The notes below the pieces were generated by a model, which searched no databases, was not told where the DNA came from, and was given only the letters and a program-made list of their open reading frames with translations. The position numbers and the translations under genes are program-made. Positions 41,027-49,063 of a stretch of DNA of 64,000 nucleotides are shown piece after piece (the stretch's first letter is position 1; the number at the start of each line of letters is the position of its first letter). This stretch comes from Avichristensenella sp031549905 (GTDB lineage Bacteria; Bacillota; Clostridia; Christensenellales; Aristaeellaceae). The stretch is taken from assembly GCA_031549905.1 (NCBI GenBank), contig JAVBPC010000012.1, positions 62,001 through 126,000 of the forward strand. Direction: 5' to 3'.

Positions 41027-42369
41027 TTCAGTTTCCCTTCGATAAACTGTGCCAGCTCGTACGCGTCGCGCTCAATCTCCCGCTGGTCCGGGCCTTCCAC
41101 CATCACGCGCACCAGCGGCTCCGTGCCGGATACGCGCACCAGCGAACGGCCGCGGTTCTTGTATTTCGCCTCCAGCTGATCGATGCGCTCCTTGATTTCC
41201 GCGTCCTGCGAAACAGCTTCTTTCTTTTGTTCGGATACGCGCGCGTTCACCGTTGCCTGCGGCAGCGGGTGCATCACCCGCGCAATGCGCGAGAACGACT
41301 GCTTTTGCTGCGCCACGATGCACATCAGCTGGATGGCCGTAACGATGCCGTCTCCCGTGGTGTTGTGATCCATGAAGATCACATGGCCGCTCTGCTCGCC
41401 GCCAAGCGACAGGTGATCCTGCAGCATTTTTTCCAGCACGTACCGGTCGCCCACCTTTGTGCGCACCAGCGTGATGCCGTTTTCCTTCATGGAAAGCTCC
41501 AGGCCCATATTGCTCATCACCGTGGCAACCAGCGTGTTTTTGGCCAGGCGGCCCTCTTTTTTCATTTGGATAGCGCAGATCGCCATCACGCGGTCACCGT
41601 CGATCAGCTGGCCGCGCTCATCCACCGCGATCAGCCGGTCCGCGTCGCCGTCAAAGGCTAACCCTGCGTCCGCGCCCAGCTCGCACACCAGCTCCTGCAG
41701 GCGCGACGGGTCCGTGCTGCCGCAATTTTCGTTGATGTTGGTGCCGTCCGGCTCATGGTAGAATGCGCTGACATGCGCGCCCAGCTCTTCAAACACCTGC
41801 GGCGCCACCTGGGACGCCGCGCCGTGCGCGCAGTCCAGCACGATGTTCAGGCCATCCAGGCGGCAGGCCGCCGTTTGCTTCAGAAAATCGATATACTGGC
41901 GGGCGGCGTTGATCTGCCTCACCGGGCGGCCCACGGCCTTGCCAATGGGTTTGATGGTGCCATTGATACCCGTTTTGATCATCTGCTCGATCTCATCCTC
42001 AACGGCATCGGGCAGCTTGTGGCCGTTTCCGTCAAAGAACTTGATGCCGTTGTATTCCACCGTGTTGTGCGATGCGGAGATCACCACCCCCGCATCCGCC
42101 TCGTACATGCGTGTCAGGTACGCGATGCCCGGCGTGGGGAGAACCCCCAGCAGCACGGCGCGCGCACCCTGCGAACAGATGCCCGCCACCAACGCAGCTT
42201 CCAGCATCTCACCGGAGATGCGCGTATCCCTTCCAATCAAGATCGTCGGCCGGTGCACGGAGGATGCCAGCACCCTGGCCCCCGCCTGCCCCAGCTGAAA
42301 CGCCAGCTCACACGTCAAATCCTGGTTGGCTATGCCGCGCACGCCGTCGGTGCCGAAAAGTCTTGCCAT
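41023..42369 (-). CDS. glmM: phosphoglucosamine mutase
   Basis: A 448-residue enzyme converting GlcN-6-P to GlcN-1-P for UDP-GlcNAc and cell-wall synthesis. It begins MARLFGTDGVRGIANQ; the phospho-serine loop is VVISASHNTVEYNGIKFF (near 97), the metal loop FDGDADRLI (near 240), the sugar loop LGGEQSGH (near 323) and the phosphate loop RVSGTEPLVRVMVEG (near 407). AGGAGGACTTGA precedes ATG 42369. It lies 34 bases downstream of the isomerase gene. Confidence 0.97.
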   Translation of the reverse strand: MARLFGTDGVRGIANQDLTCELAFQLGQAGARVLASSVHRPTILIGRDTRISGEMLEAALVAGICSQGARAVLLGVLPTPGIAYLTRMYEADAGVVISASHNTVEYNGIKFFDGNGHKLPDAVEDEIEQMIKTGINGTIKPIGKAVGRPVRQINAARQYIDFLKQTAACRLDGLNIVLDCAHGAASQVAPQVFEELGAHVSAFYHEPDGTNINENCGSTDPSRLQELVCELGADAGLAFDGDADRLIAVDERGQLIDGDRVMAICAIQMKKEGRLAKNTLVATVMSNMGLELSMKENGITLVRTKVGDRYVLEKMLQDHLSLGGEQSGHVIFMDHNTTGDGIVTAIQLMCIVAQQKQSFSRIARVMHPLPQATVNARVSEQKKEAVSQDAEIKERIDQLEAKYKNRGRSLVRVSGTEPLVRVMVEGPDQREIERDAYELAQFIEGKLK

Positions 42370-42403
42370 TCAAGTCCTCCTAGCCGATATGGATTTTATG
42401 CGG

Positions 42404-43369
42404 TCAGGCCCACCAGGCCTCGGTTCTACCGTCGAAAAGTATAGCATCCTTCAAAAATGCCACCGCGCGGCTCAGGCCCTCGGGCACGCTCATCAGCGCG
42501 TCCTCATGCTCAATAGAGATGACGCCTTCATACCCGGCCAGGCGCAGCGCCGACATCATGTCGCGCCAAGTGGACATATCATGCCCATACCCCACCGTGC
42601 GGAACAGCCAGCTGCGGTGCAGCTCGTCGGTGAAGGGTTTGGGGTCCAGCACACCGTTGACGGCGGTGTTGATCGCATCCACCTTGGTGTCCTTCGCATG
42701 GAAATGGTAGATGGCGCCGGAAAGCTGGCGGATCGCCGCCACCGGGTCAATCCCCTGCCAGAACAGGTGGCTGGGGTCGAAGTTCGCGCCGATCGCGGGG
42801 CCTACGGCCGCGCGCAGCTTCAGGCACGATTCCGGGTTGTACACTGAGAAGCCCGGGTGCATCTCCAGCGCGATTTTGGTTACGCCGTGCTCTGCCGCGA
42901 GGGCGGCTGTCTTCTGCCAATAGGGAATCAGCACTTCATCCCATTGGTATGCGTAAATCTTCTTGAAATCATCCGGCCAAGCGGCAACAACCCAGTTAGG
43001 GGTTTGATCCGCCGGAGAACCGCCGGGACAGCCGGAAAACGTGACAACCGTATCAATGGAAAGCGCCTGCGCAAGCTTCAGCGCATCCACAAAGTCATCG
43101 TTAGCGGCGCGCGCCTGCGCGGGGTCGGGGTGAACGCCGTTGCCATGCACGGACAGCGCCGACAGGGTCAGCCCATTATCGGCGATGGCGGCCTTGAACT
43201 CACGCAGTGCCGCGGGGTCGGAAAGCAACACCTTCGGATCGGCATGCGCCTTTCCCGGAAATCCGCCGCAGCCAATCTCCAGGCTTTGCACGCCAAGCCC
43301 GGCCAGCAGTTCGCACGCGGCGCGCAGGGGCTTATCTCCAAGCAAAACGGTCAAAACGCCTAGCTTCAT
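42404..43369 (-). CDS. sugar phosphate isomerase/epimerase-like TIM-barrel protein
   Basis: A 321-residue protein of the xylose-isomerase-like (AP endonuclease 2) barrel family: MKLGVLTVLLGDKP, ALEMHPGFSVYNPE (near 155), NFDPSHLFWQGIDP (near 182) and IYHFHAKDTK (near 208), with the metal-binding Glu, Asp and His residues. These enzymes isomerise or epimerise sugars, inosose or hydroxypyruvate; the substrate is not evident. AGGAGGAACCC precedes ATG 43369. It lies between the Prs-like gene and glmM. Confidence 0.85.
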   Translation of the reverse strand: MKLGVLTVLLGDKPLRAACELLAGLGVQSLEIGCGGFPGKAHADPKVLLSDPAALREFKAAIADNGLTLSALSVHGNGVHPDPAQARAANDDFVDALKLAQALSIDTVVTFSGCPGGSPADQTPNWVVAAWPDDFKKIYAYQWDEVLIPYWQKTAALAAEHGVTKIALEMHPGFSVYNPESCLKLRAAVGPAIGANFDPSHLFWQGIDPVAAIRQLSGAIYHFHAKDTKVDAINTAVNGVLDPKPFTDELHRSWLFRTVGYGHDMSTWRDMMSALRLAGYEGVISIEHEDALMSVPEGLSRAVAFLKDAILFDGRTEAWWA

Positions 43370-43387
43370 GGGTTCCTCCTGTTCTTC

Positions 43388-43439
43388 GGCGCGGGTTTAA
43401 AGATACCGCGCCGTAAAAGGATTTCGCAAGAAATCCTTT
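43388..43439 (-). terminator. two hairpins between the Prs-like and isomerase genes
   Basis: GGCGCGG/CCGCGCC (43388-43412) and the perfect AAAGGATTTC/GAAATCCTTT (43416-43439). On the minus strand the second ends in TTTT, so it can act as a partial terminator after the Prs-like gene, with read-through or a new start for the isomerase gene. Confidence 0.55.
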
Positions 43440-43446
43440 CCCTTTT

Positions 43447-44667
43447 TCAAGCAAACCGGATGCCCGCTTCCGCCTGTTCAGTATGATACCTTTCCAACAG
43501 GTTTTTGATACGGTCCAGCGGGTTCAATAGGTTGTTGAGGCTGTGGTCGTGGTTCAGGGTGGCGATGATGAAGGAAATATATTTTGACATGTCCACTTCG
43601 ATGAACCACGGCGCCTGGCGGATTTCTTCGGGCAGGTAGTTCAGGTTTGTGGACAGCACGCGGCTGAGCGTCCCTTCTTCATATGCGCGGTTAAACGCCT
43701 CGATGCCGTTGGTGAAGAACGCGAACGTGCCCGCCACAAAAATGCGGTTCGCCTTGCGGGCCTTGAGTTCGCGCGCCAGATCCAGCACGGACTCGCCGGT
43801 GGAAATGATATCATCGGCTACGATGATGTCCTTGCCCTCGACGGTGTCGCCCAGGTATTCATGCGCAACGATGGGGTTTCTGCCGTTGACGATGTTCGTG
43901 TAATCGCGGCGCTTGTAGAAAAGGCCCATGTCCAGCCCAAGCACCGTGGAATAGTAGATGTTGCGGCCGATAGCGCCCTCATCGGGCGAGATGATCATCA
44001 TGTTATGCTTGTCGATGTTCAGATCGCGGACATTGCGGCACAGCGCCTTGAGCATCTGATAGGTTGGGTGCACAGATTCAAACCCGGTCAGCGGGATGGC
44101 GTTTTGCACACGCGGATCGTGCGCGTCAAAGGTGATGATGTTGGATACGCCCATCTTGGAAAGTTCCTGCAGCATGATCGCGCAGTCCATCGATTCGCGG
44201 GTGGTGCGGCGGTGTTGACGGCTTTCATACAGGAACGGCATGATCACGTTGATCCGGCGGGCCTTGCCGCCCACCGCGCCGATCACGCGCTTTAGGTCCG
44301 AATAGTGGTCATCGGGCGACATGGGCACCTCGCGCCCGTACATTTTGTAGGTAACCTGATAGGCTGTTACATCGCTGATGATATACAGGTCATACCCGCG
44401 CACGCTTTGGCGAAGCAGCGCCTTGCCCTCGCCGGTGCCAAACCTGGGACACGAAACATCCAGCAGAAAAGTATCGCGGTTGTAGCCGGGCGTGGTGTAC
44501 AGTTCCCCCTCCGCCATCGATTCCTCGCGCTGGGTACGCCAACGGCGCAAATACTCGTCCGCACGCTTTCCCAGCTCCTCGCATCCGGGCATGGCAATGA
44601 TGCCAAGCCGTGCAAGCGGAACGGACTCGAACTCATCCAGGTTTTTGCCCTGCGGTTGATCCATCAT
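43447..44667 (-). CDS. prs: ribose-phosphate pyrophosphokinase-like protein, long form
   Basis: A 406-residue PRPP-synthase homologue, about 90 longer than classical Prs (near 315). A phosphoribosyltransferase-type PRPP loop VADDIISTGESVLDLA lies near residue 282; the N-terminal domain carries INVIMPFLYESRQHRRTTRES and IITFDAHDPRVQ in place of the usual YARQDRK and DLHA segments. Extra length is an N-terminal extension of about 80 residues and a longer C-terminus. As the only Prs seen here it may supply PRPP from ribose-5-P and ATP. Two adjacent ATGs (44667, 44664) follow AAAGGGTGG. Confidence 0.8.
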   Translation of the reverse strand: MMDQPQGKNLDEFESVPLARLGIIAMPGCEELGKRADEYLRRWRTQREESMAEGELYTTPGYNRDTFLLDVSCPRFGTGEGKALLRQSVRGYDLYIISDVTAYQVTYKMYGREVPMSPDDHYSDLKRVIGAVGGKARRINVIMPFLYESRQHRRTTRESMDCAIMLQELSKMGVSNIITFDAHDPRVQNAIPLTGFESVHPTYQMLKALCRNVRDLNIDKHNMMIISPDEGAIGRNIYYSTVLGLDMGLFYKRRDYTNIVNGRNPIVAHEYLGDTVEGKDIIVADDIISTGESVLDLARELKARKANRIFVAGTFAFFTNGIEAFNRAYEEGTLSRVLSTNLNYLPEEIRQAPWFIEVDMSKYISFIIATLNHDHSLNNLLNPLDRIKNLLERYHTEQAEAGIRFA

Positions 44668-44700
44668 AACGAAATCCACCCTTTCCGTTTGTTCGATTCC

Positions 44701-44709
44701 ATTATAGCA
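44701..44709 (-). promoter_or_regulatory. extended -10 promoter of the Prs-like gene
   Basis: Minus-strand TGCTATAAT, a perfect extended -10, 34 bases before the start codon. Confidence 0.6.
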
Positions 44710-44790
44710 TTTCCCGACAAATTTTGCATCCGCCTGGAAGAGAAAACGGGGCGAAATCGTACGACTTCGCCCCGCAAACATCCCAAAGAG

Positions 44791-44986
44791 TCAGTTGTTC
44801 GCGTTCCGCCAGACGCCAAAGGCAAACGCCGCCAGTGCAAGCAGCACCGCGGCCGCCGACCTTACCAGTTTGCCCATTTACCATAAACTGATACGTTTTG
44901 CCGCTGTACTGGAAGGCGATCATCCGCACCGGCACCATAAGATACTTGCATTTCGTATCCCGCGCAAACTTTACTCTATCCTTTTT
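44791..44986 (-). pseudogene. remnant of a TFIIB-type zinc-ribbon membrane protein, frameshifted
   Basis: About 65 codons matching only the C-terminal end of this clostridial family: KYLMVPVRMIAFQYSGKTYQ, FMVNGQTGK, then, after a one-base shift of frame, LVRSAAAVLLALAAFAFG and a stop at 44791-44793. In intact relatives the Y-x-F-x-MNGQTGK motif runs directly into the transmembrane helix. An in-frame TGA at 44987-44989 removes the rest; the zinc ribbon and some 300 residues are missing. A dead fragment, unless sequencing error explains the shift. Confidence 0.6.
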
Positions 44987-45015
44987 TCACTTGACGCGTA
45001 AAGCTTGACTTGGCT

Positions 45016-45024
45016 TGATATAAT
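45016..45024 (+). promoter_or_regulatory. extended -10 promoter of murG
   Basis: TGATATAAT, perfect extended -10, 20 bases before the murG start; -35-like TTGACG at 44991-44996 is 22 bases from it, too far to be a normal partner. Confidence 0.5.
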
Positions 45025-45043
45025 GATGCTGGAGGCGAAACGC

Positions 45044-46108
45044 ATGCGGATAGTTTTCACGGGCGGCGGCACGGCGGGGCATGTGACCCCAAACCTTGCG
45101 CTGATCCCGCATTTTCAAAAGGCCGGGTGGGATATCCATTACATTGGCACAAAAGACGGCGTGGAACGCACGCTGATTGAGCCGATCAAGGGCGTGACAT
45201 ACCATGCCGTCAGGTCCGGCAAGCTGCGCCGGTATTTCGATGTAAAGAACTTCACCGACCCATTCCGCGTGGTGTATGGCGCGGGCGAGGCGGCATCTCT
45301 GATGGGGAAGCTAAAGCCCGATGTGCTGTTTTCCAAGGGCGGGTTTGTATCGGTGCCGGTGGTGTACGGCGCGCGGCTGCACGGTGTGCCCGCCGTGCTG
45401 CACGAAAGCGACATGACGCCGGGGCTTGCCAACAAGCTATGCATTCCCTGCGCGAAGGTGATCTGCACCACATTCCCGGAAGCTGCGGAGGCGATCGGCA
45501 AAAAGGCGGTGTACACCGGCACGCCGCTGCGGCCGGAGCTGTTTCTGGGCAAGCGGGAGCGGGGGCTTTCGCACCTTGGGTTTGACGGAGCAAAGCCGGT
45601 GCTGCTGATGATGGGCGGATCAACCGGCGCGGCCAGCGTCAACAAGGCGCTGCGCGAGGCGCTGCCCAGGCTGCTGCCACAGTTTGACATCGCGCACATT
45701 ACCGGAAAGGGCAATATGGATGCGGCCCTTTCGGATACGCGCGGCTACACGCAGCTGGAATATGTAAATGAACAGCTGCCCGATGTGTTCAGCGCCACGG
45801 ATATTATGCTCTCCCGCGCCGGAGCGAACGCGTTGTCGGAGATTCTGGCGCTGCGCAAGCCCGCGCTGCTGGTGCCTTACCCGCTGGGCGCAAGCCGCGG
45901 GGATCAGATTGTCAATGCTGCGTCGTTTGAAAAGAGGGGGCTTTCCCGCGTGCTGCCGCAAGAGGAAATGACGGCGGAAACGCTTGTTGCGGCGATAGAG
46001 GGGCTTTGGCGGGATCGGGACCAGATTCGCGCGGCGATGGAGAAAGAGCCTGTTGTCGATGGCACGCGGAAGGTTATGGGGATTATTGAAGGGGCGGCAA
46101 AGAAATAA
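45044..46108 (+). CDS. murG: UDP-GlcNAc:lipid I N-acetylglucosaminyltransferase
   Basis: A 354-residue GT28 enzyme that adds GlcNAc to lipid I to form lipid II at the inner face of the membrane. The glycine loop FTGGGTAGHVTPNLAL opens the protein; SKGGFVSVPVV (near 98), HESDMTPGLANKL (near 122), LMMGGSTGAASVN (near 187) and the donor-site SRAGANALSEILALRKPALLVP (near 257) are all typical. The start at ATG 45044 has GGAGGCGAA upstream; earlier in-frame ATGs overlap the promoter. It stands alone, not in a dcw cluster. Confidence 0.94.
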   Translation: MRIVFTGGGTAGHVTPNLALIPHFQKAGWDIHYIGTKDGVERTLIEPIKGVTYHAVRSGKLRRYFDVKNFTDPFRVVYGAGEAASLMGKLKPDVLFSKGGFVSVPVVYGARLHGVPAVLHESDMTPGLANKLCIPCAKVICTTFPEAAEAIGKKAVYTGTPLRPELFLGKRERGLSHLGFDGAKPVLLMMGGSTGAASVNKALREALPRLLPQFDIAHITGKGNMDAALSDTRGYTQLEYVNEQLPDVFSATDIMLSRAGANALSEILALRKPALLVPYPLGASRGDQIVNAASFEKRGLSRVLPQEEMTAETLVAAIEGLWRDRDQIRAAMEKEPVVDGTRKVMGIIEGAAKK

Positions 46109-46114
46109 ACGTCA

Positions 46115-46152
46115 GGGCTGTTGCAATATTATTGAGTGCAACAGCCCCTCTT
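46115..46152. terminator. bidirectional terminator after murG
   Basis: GGGCTGTTGCA / TGCAACAGCCC perfect stem, eleven-base loop, then CTCTTATTTT. Shared with the convergent gene whose stop is at 46151. Confidence 0.85.
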
Positions 46153-46687
46153 ATTTTACGCAGCAAGCGTCATTCCAAACCTGTACCTCAACGTAGTGCC
46201 GCCGCACAACATCGCGTAGGAAGCCATCCAACGTTCCGCTATATTCCCATAACTGCTTCAGCAGCATTTCCTTGGTCAAAACCTCAATTCCCCCCACCTT
46301 TTGAAAGGCCGCGCCGCTATCCCCAAAGGTGAAACTGATGTACTCAGACGGTATGTCGCAAAGCAGGATTTTTGTAACAATGCCGTGATCAAACCATTCA
46401 TCAAGGTATTCGCTGCCATGCAGCACGAACGATAAGGGGTGTTCTTCCACCGGCCTGCCGCCAAGGCTGATGAATGTCTCGTATAGATAGCGGTCCTGAG
46501 CGATCCGAAGGGGATAATAGTTTTCAAAATCCTCAAACCGGCCAAAGGCGGTCTTTCCGGCATTTGCGGCGGCCATTTTGCCGGCCAGCGCAAACGCCTC
46601 TTCCTTTGGCAGCCTCACAATGTTTTTCAGAGGAATGCAGTTGGGGTGGCAGTAGTTTACGATATACAGCTCTTCCGCATTGATCAT
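46151..46687 (-). CDS. hypothetical cytoplasmic protein
   Basis: A 178-residue soluble protein with no membrane span. It begins MINAEELYIVNYCHPNCIPLK and ends in WNDACCVK; the two Cys-containing ends are notable. The middle (YYPLRIAQDRYLYETFISLGGRP, LDEWFDHGIVTKILLCDIPSEYISFTFGD) looks like an alpha/beta fold. I do not recognise the family. It overlaps the upstream GNAT gene as ATGA, so both are made together. Confidence 0.78.
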   Translation of the reverse strand: MINAEELYIVNYCHPNCIPLKNIVRLPKEEAFALAGKMAAANAGKTAFGRFEDFENYYPLRIAQDRYLYETFISLGGRPVEEHPLSFVLHGSEYLDEWFDHGIVTKILLCDIPSEYISFTFGDSGAAFQKVGGIEVLTKEMLLKQLWEYSGTLDGFLRDVVRRHYVEVQVWNDACCVK

Positions 46688-47151
46688 GCCAGGTTCCCTG
46701 CCGTTTCCCCGCCCAGGTCCTTCCCCATCATCACCATGCCATTCCAGCTTTTATACCCGCGCCGGTGGTAGTATTGTTCAGTCTGATCCCCTCTGGATGT
46801 AAACAAATAGGTTTTGGCAACGCCCTTCTCCTTTAGGTTTCGCTCAAGCGCATGCATCAGCGCGGTGCCTACACCCTTGCCTTGCATTGCCGGCGCCACA
46901 AAGAAATCTTTGATGAAGAACTGCCTGCAATCGTAATAGGCTTCACTGGCGCCAACAATCGCACCGATGCTCTTGCCTTCCTCATCACAGCAAACAAGCC
47001 CGTAAGCATCGCGGCAATTGATCATTTCATCCAGCTTTTGCGCAGCAGCGGAAAGCGTCCACGCGTCATTCCAGGGCGGGGCGTTGTATGTCTCCACATA
47101 AAGCTCTGCAAGCTTTGATATATGGGTATCGTTTATGGTTTCAAACGTCAC
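46684..47151 (-). CDS. GNAT-family N-acetyltransferase
   Basis: A 155-residue acetyl-CoA-dependent transferase. The acetyl-CoA loop is FVAPAMQGKGVGTALMHALE (near residue 86-105), preceded by beta strands with AIVGASEAYYD and FFIKDFFVAP and followed by YLFTSRGDQTEQYYHRRGYKS. Substrate unknown. It is the first of a two-gene unit with the hypothetical protein. Confidence 0.88.
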   Translation of the reverse strand: MTFETINDTHISKLAELYVETYNAPPWNDAWTLSAAAQKLDEMINCRDAYGLVCCDEEGKSIGAIVGASEAYYDCRQFFIKDFFVAPAMQGKGVGTALMHALERNLKEKGVAKTYLFTSRGDQTEQYYHRRGYKSWNGMVMMGKDLGGETAGNLA

Positions 47152-47180
47152 GGGCGTGCTCTCCTATGCGCATTTATCTG

Positions 47181-47218
47181 AAAAAAGCTGCCGTGGTCGA
47201 AACATCATCCACGGCAGC
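47181..47218 (-). terminator. terminator of the hydrogenase operon
   Basis: GCTGCCGTGG / CCACGGCAGC, ten perfect pairs, followed on the minus strand by TTTTTT. It lies 21 bases past the hydA stop. Confidence 0.92.
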
Positions 47219-47239
47219 CCCCCTCAGTATCCGCTAGCC

Positions 47240-49045
47240 TTACTTCTTCTCTTCCGGCAGCAGCTCATTATACCGCCCACGCGGCGTATAGCTGGTGTGC
47301 AGCAAATCGTGCGACTTGTGTCCCAGCGGCTCCAGCAGGTATTCGGCGTACAGCTTCTGCACCGCCGGGTTCTCGTGCGATTTACGCAGCTTCTTTTTCT
47401 CATCCTCATGGAAGATGCCGTCGCGGCGCTCCTTCCATGCGCTCTTCAGGCCGGTTCTCGGCTGGCCGCCGCCCACTACGCAGCCGCCCGGGCAGCCCAT
47501 CACTTCAACGAAATGATATTCGGACTTGCCCTTCGCGATCTCTTCCATCAAAATCTGCGCGCCCGCAAACCCGCTGGTGACGGCTACCTTCGCGGTGAAC
47601 CCCTCCAGGAACTGGTACTGCGGCAGGCAGTTTTCGAATATGACATCGGCGGTCTTAACCTGCTCCTGGCCCTCAATGGGGGCAACGTGCAGATTCTCAA
47701 ACGGCAGCTCCCGCCCGGTAACAAGCTCGTACACCGTACGCAGGGCGGCCTCCATGACGCCGCCGGTCACGCCGAAGATATCGGCAGCGCCGGTGGAGAT
47801 GCCAAGCGGCGCCTCAAACAGCGAATCCTGCAGGTTCGCGAAATCGATGCCCGCCTCGCGGATCATCTGCGCAAGCTCGCGGGTTGTGATCACAGCGTCC
47901 ACGTTGGGCAGCCCGCCGTTTTGCATTTCAGGCCGCACGATCTCGAACTTTTTCGCCGTGCAGGGCATCACGGATACCACAAACATGTTCTTCGGGTCCA
48001 TCGCCAGCTTTTGCGCGTAATACGATTTGATGATCGCGCCCATCATCATGTGCGGCGATTTGCAGGTGGATAGGTTCTTCACCGCATCCGGGAAGCGGTG
48101 CTCCAGGAACTTGATCCAGCCCGGGCTGCACGATGTGATCATCGGCAGTGTCGCCTTGCCGCCCATCAGCACGGCTTTCGCGCGGGACAGGAACTCGCTG
48201 CCCTCTTCCATGATGGTAAGATCAGCCGCAAAGTTCGTGTCAAACACATCGTCAAACATCAATTCTTTCAGCGCGGTGGCCAGCTTGCCGGTTACGGGCG
48301 TGCCCGCCGGCAGGCCGAACTCTTCGCCGATCGCCACGCGTACCGCCGGGGCCACCTGCACGATCACGCGCTTGCCGGGGTCATTAATCGCGTCCCACAC
48401 CTTGGTGACGCTGTCCGTTTCGGACAGCGCGTTCACCGGGCAGACAGCGATGCACTGGCCGCAGTTGGTGCAATCCACCTCGCCGATGGATTTGCCGTCC
48501 GATGGGCCGATGTACGTCTTGAATCCGCGGTTCTGAGCGTTCAAAATACCCACCTGCTGCACCTGGTTGCACACGCTGACGCACCGGCGGCACAGCACGC
48601 ACTTGCCGGTATCACGCGTGATCGACGGCGAAATATCGACGATGCCGCCGCTGCGTTCGCCCTTGAAGCGCGCCTTGTTCACGCCCAGCGTCTGCGACAG
48701 TTCCTGCAGTTCGCACTGGCCGGAACGCGCGCAGGCAAGGCAATCCTGCGGGTGATCGGACAGAATCAACTCACAGTTCAGCTTTCTGGCCTGTCGCGCC
48801 TTGGCGGAGTTGGTCTTGACGACCATCCCCTCTTTCACCTTCACCATGCACGAGGCCACCAGGGTCCTTGACCCCTCGACCTCCACCATGCACATGCGGC
48901 AGCCGCCAAACTGGTGCACGCCCTCCAGGTAGCAAAGGCTGGGGATGTAAATGTTCCAATCCTGCGCCGCCTTGAGGATCGTCTGACCCTCTTTAGCGGT
49001 GATGGGTTTACCGTTAATGGTAAGGTTGATCATCGTATCCGGCAT
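47240..49045 (-). CDS. hydA: [FeFe]-hydrogenase catalytic subunit of a multimeric, probably electron-bifurcating enzyme
   Basis: A 601-residue HydA/HndD-type subunit that forms H2 from protons. N-terminal [2Fe-2S] (CYLEGVHQFGGCRMC.. C), the His-ligated [4Fe-4S] (DHPQDCLACARSGQC, near 100), two further [4Fe-4S] (CVLCRRCVSVC; CTNCGQCIAVCP), then H-cluster motifs L1 TSCSPGW (near 305), L2 MPCTAKKFE (near 361) and L3 EVMGCPGGCVVGGGQP (near 505). ATG 49045 is chosen because GGGAGGA abuts the earlier ATG 49051 with no spacing. Works with HydC and the HydB-GltD fusion encoded upstream. Confidence 0.95.
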   Translation of the reverse strand: MPDTMINLTINGKPITAKEGQTILKAAQDWNIYIPSLCYLEGVHQFGGCRMCMVEVEGSRTLVASCMVKVKEGMVVKTNSAKARQARKLNCELILSDHPQDCLACARSGQCELQELSQTLGVNKARFKGERSGGIVDISPSITRDTGKCVLCRRCVSVCNQVQQVGILNAQNRGFKTYIGPSDGKSIGEVDCTNCGQCIAVCPVNALSETDSVTKVWDAINDPGKRVIVQVAPAVRVAIGEEFGLPAGTPVTGKLATALKELMFDDVFDTNFAADLTIMEEGSEFLSRAKAVLMGGKATLPMITSCSPGWIKFLEHRFPDAVKNLSTCKSPHMMMGAIIKSYYAQKLAMDPKNMFVVSVMPCTAKKFEIVRPEMQNGGLPNVDAVITTRELAQMIREAGIDFANLQDSLFEAPLGISTGAADIFGVTGGVMEAALRTVYELVTGRELPFENLHVAPIEGQEQVKTADVIFENCLPQYQFLEGFTAKVAVTSGFAGAQILMEEIAKGKSEYHFVEVMGCPGGCVVGGGQPRTGLKSAWKERRDGIFHEDEKKKLRKSHENPAVQKLYAEYLLEPLGHKSHDLLHTSYTPRGRYNELLPEEKK

Positions 49046-49063
49046 GGTCATTCCTCCCCTCCC

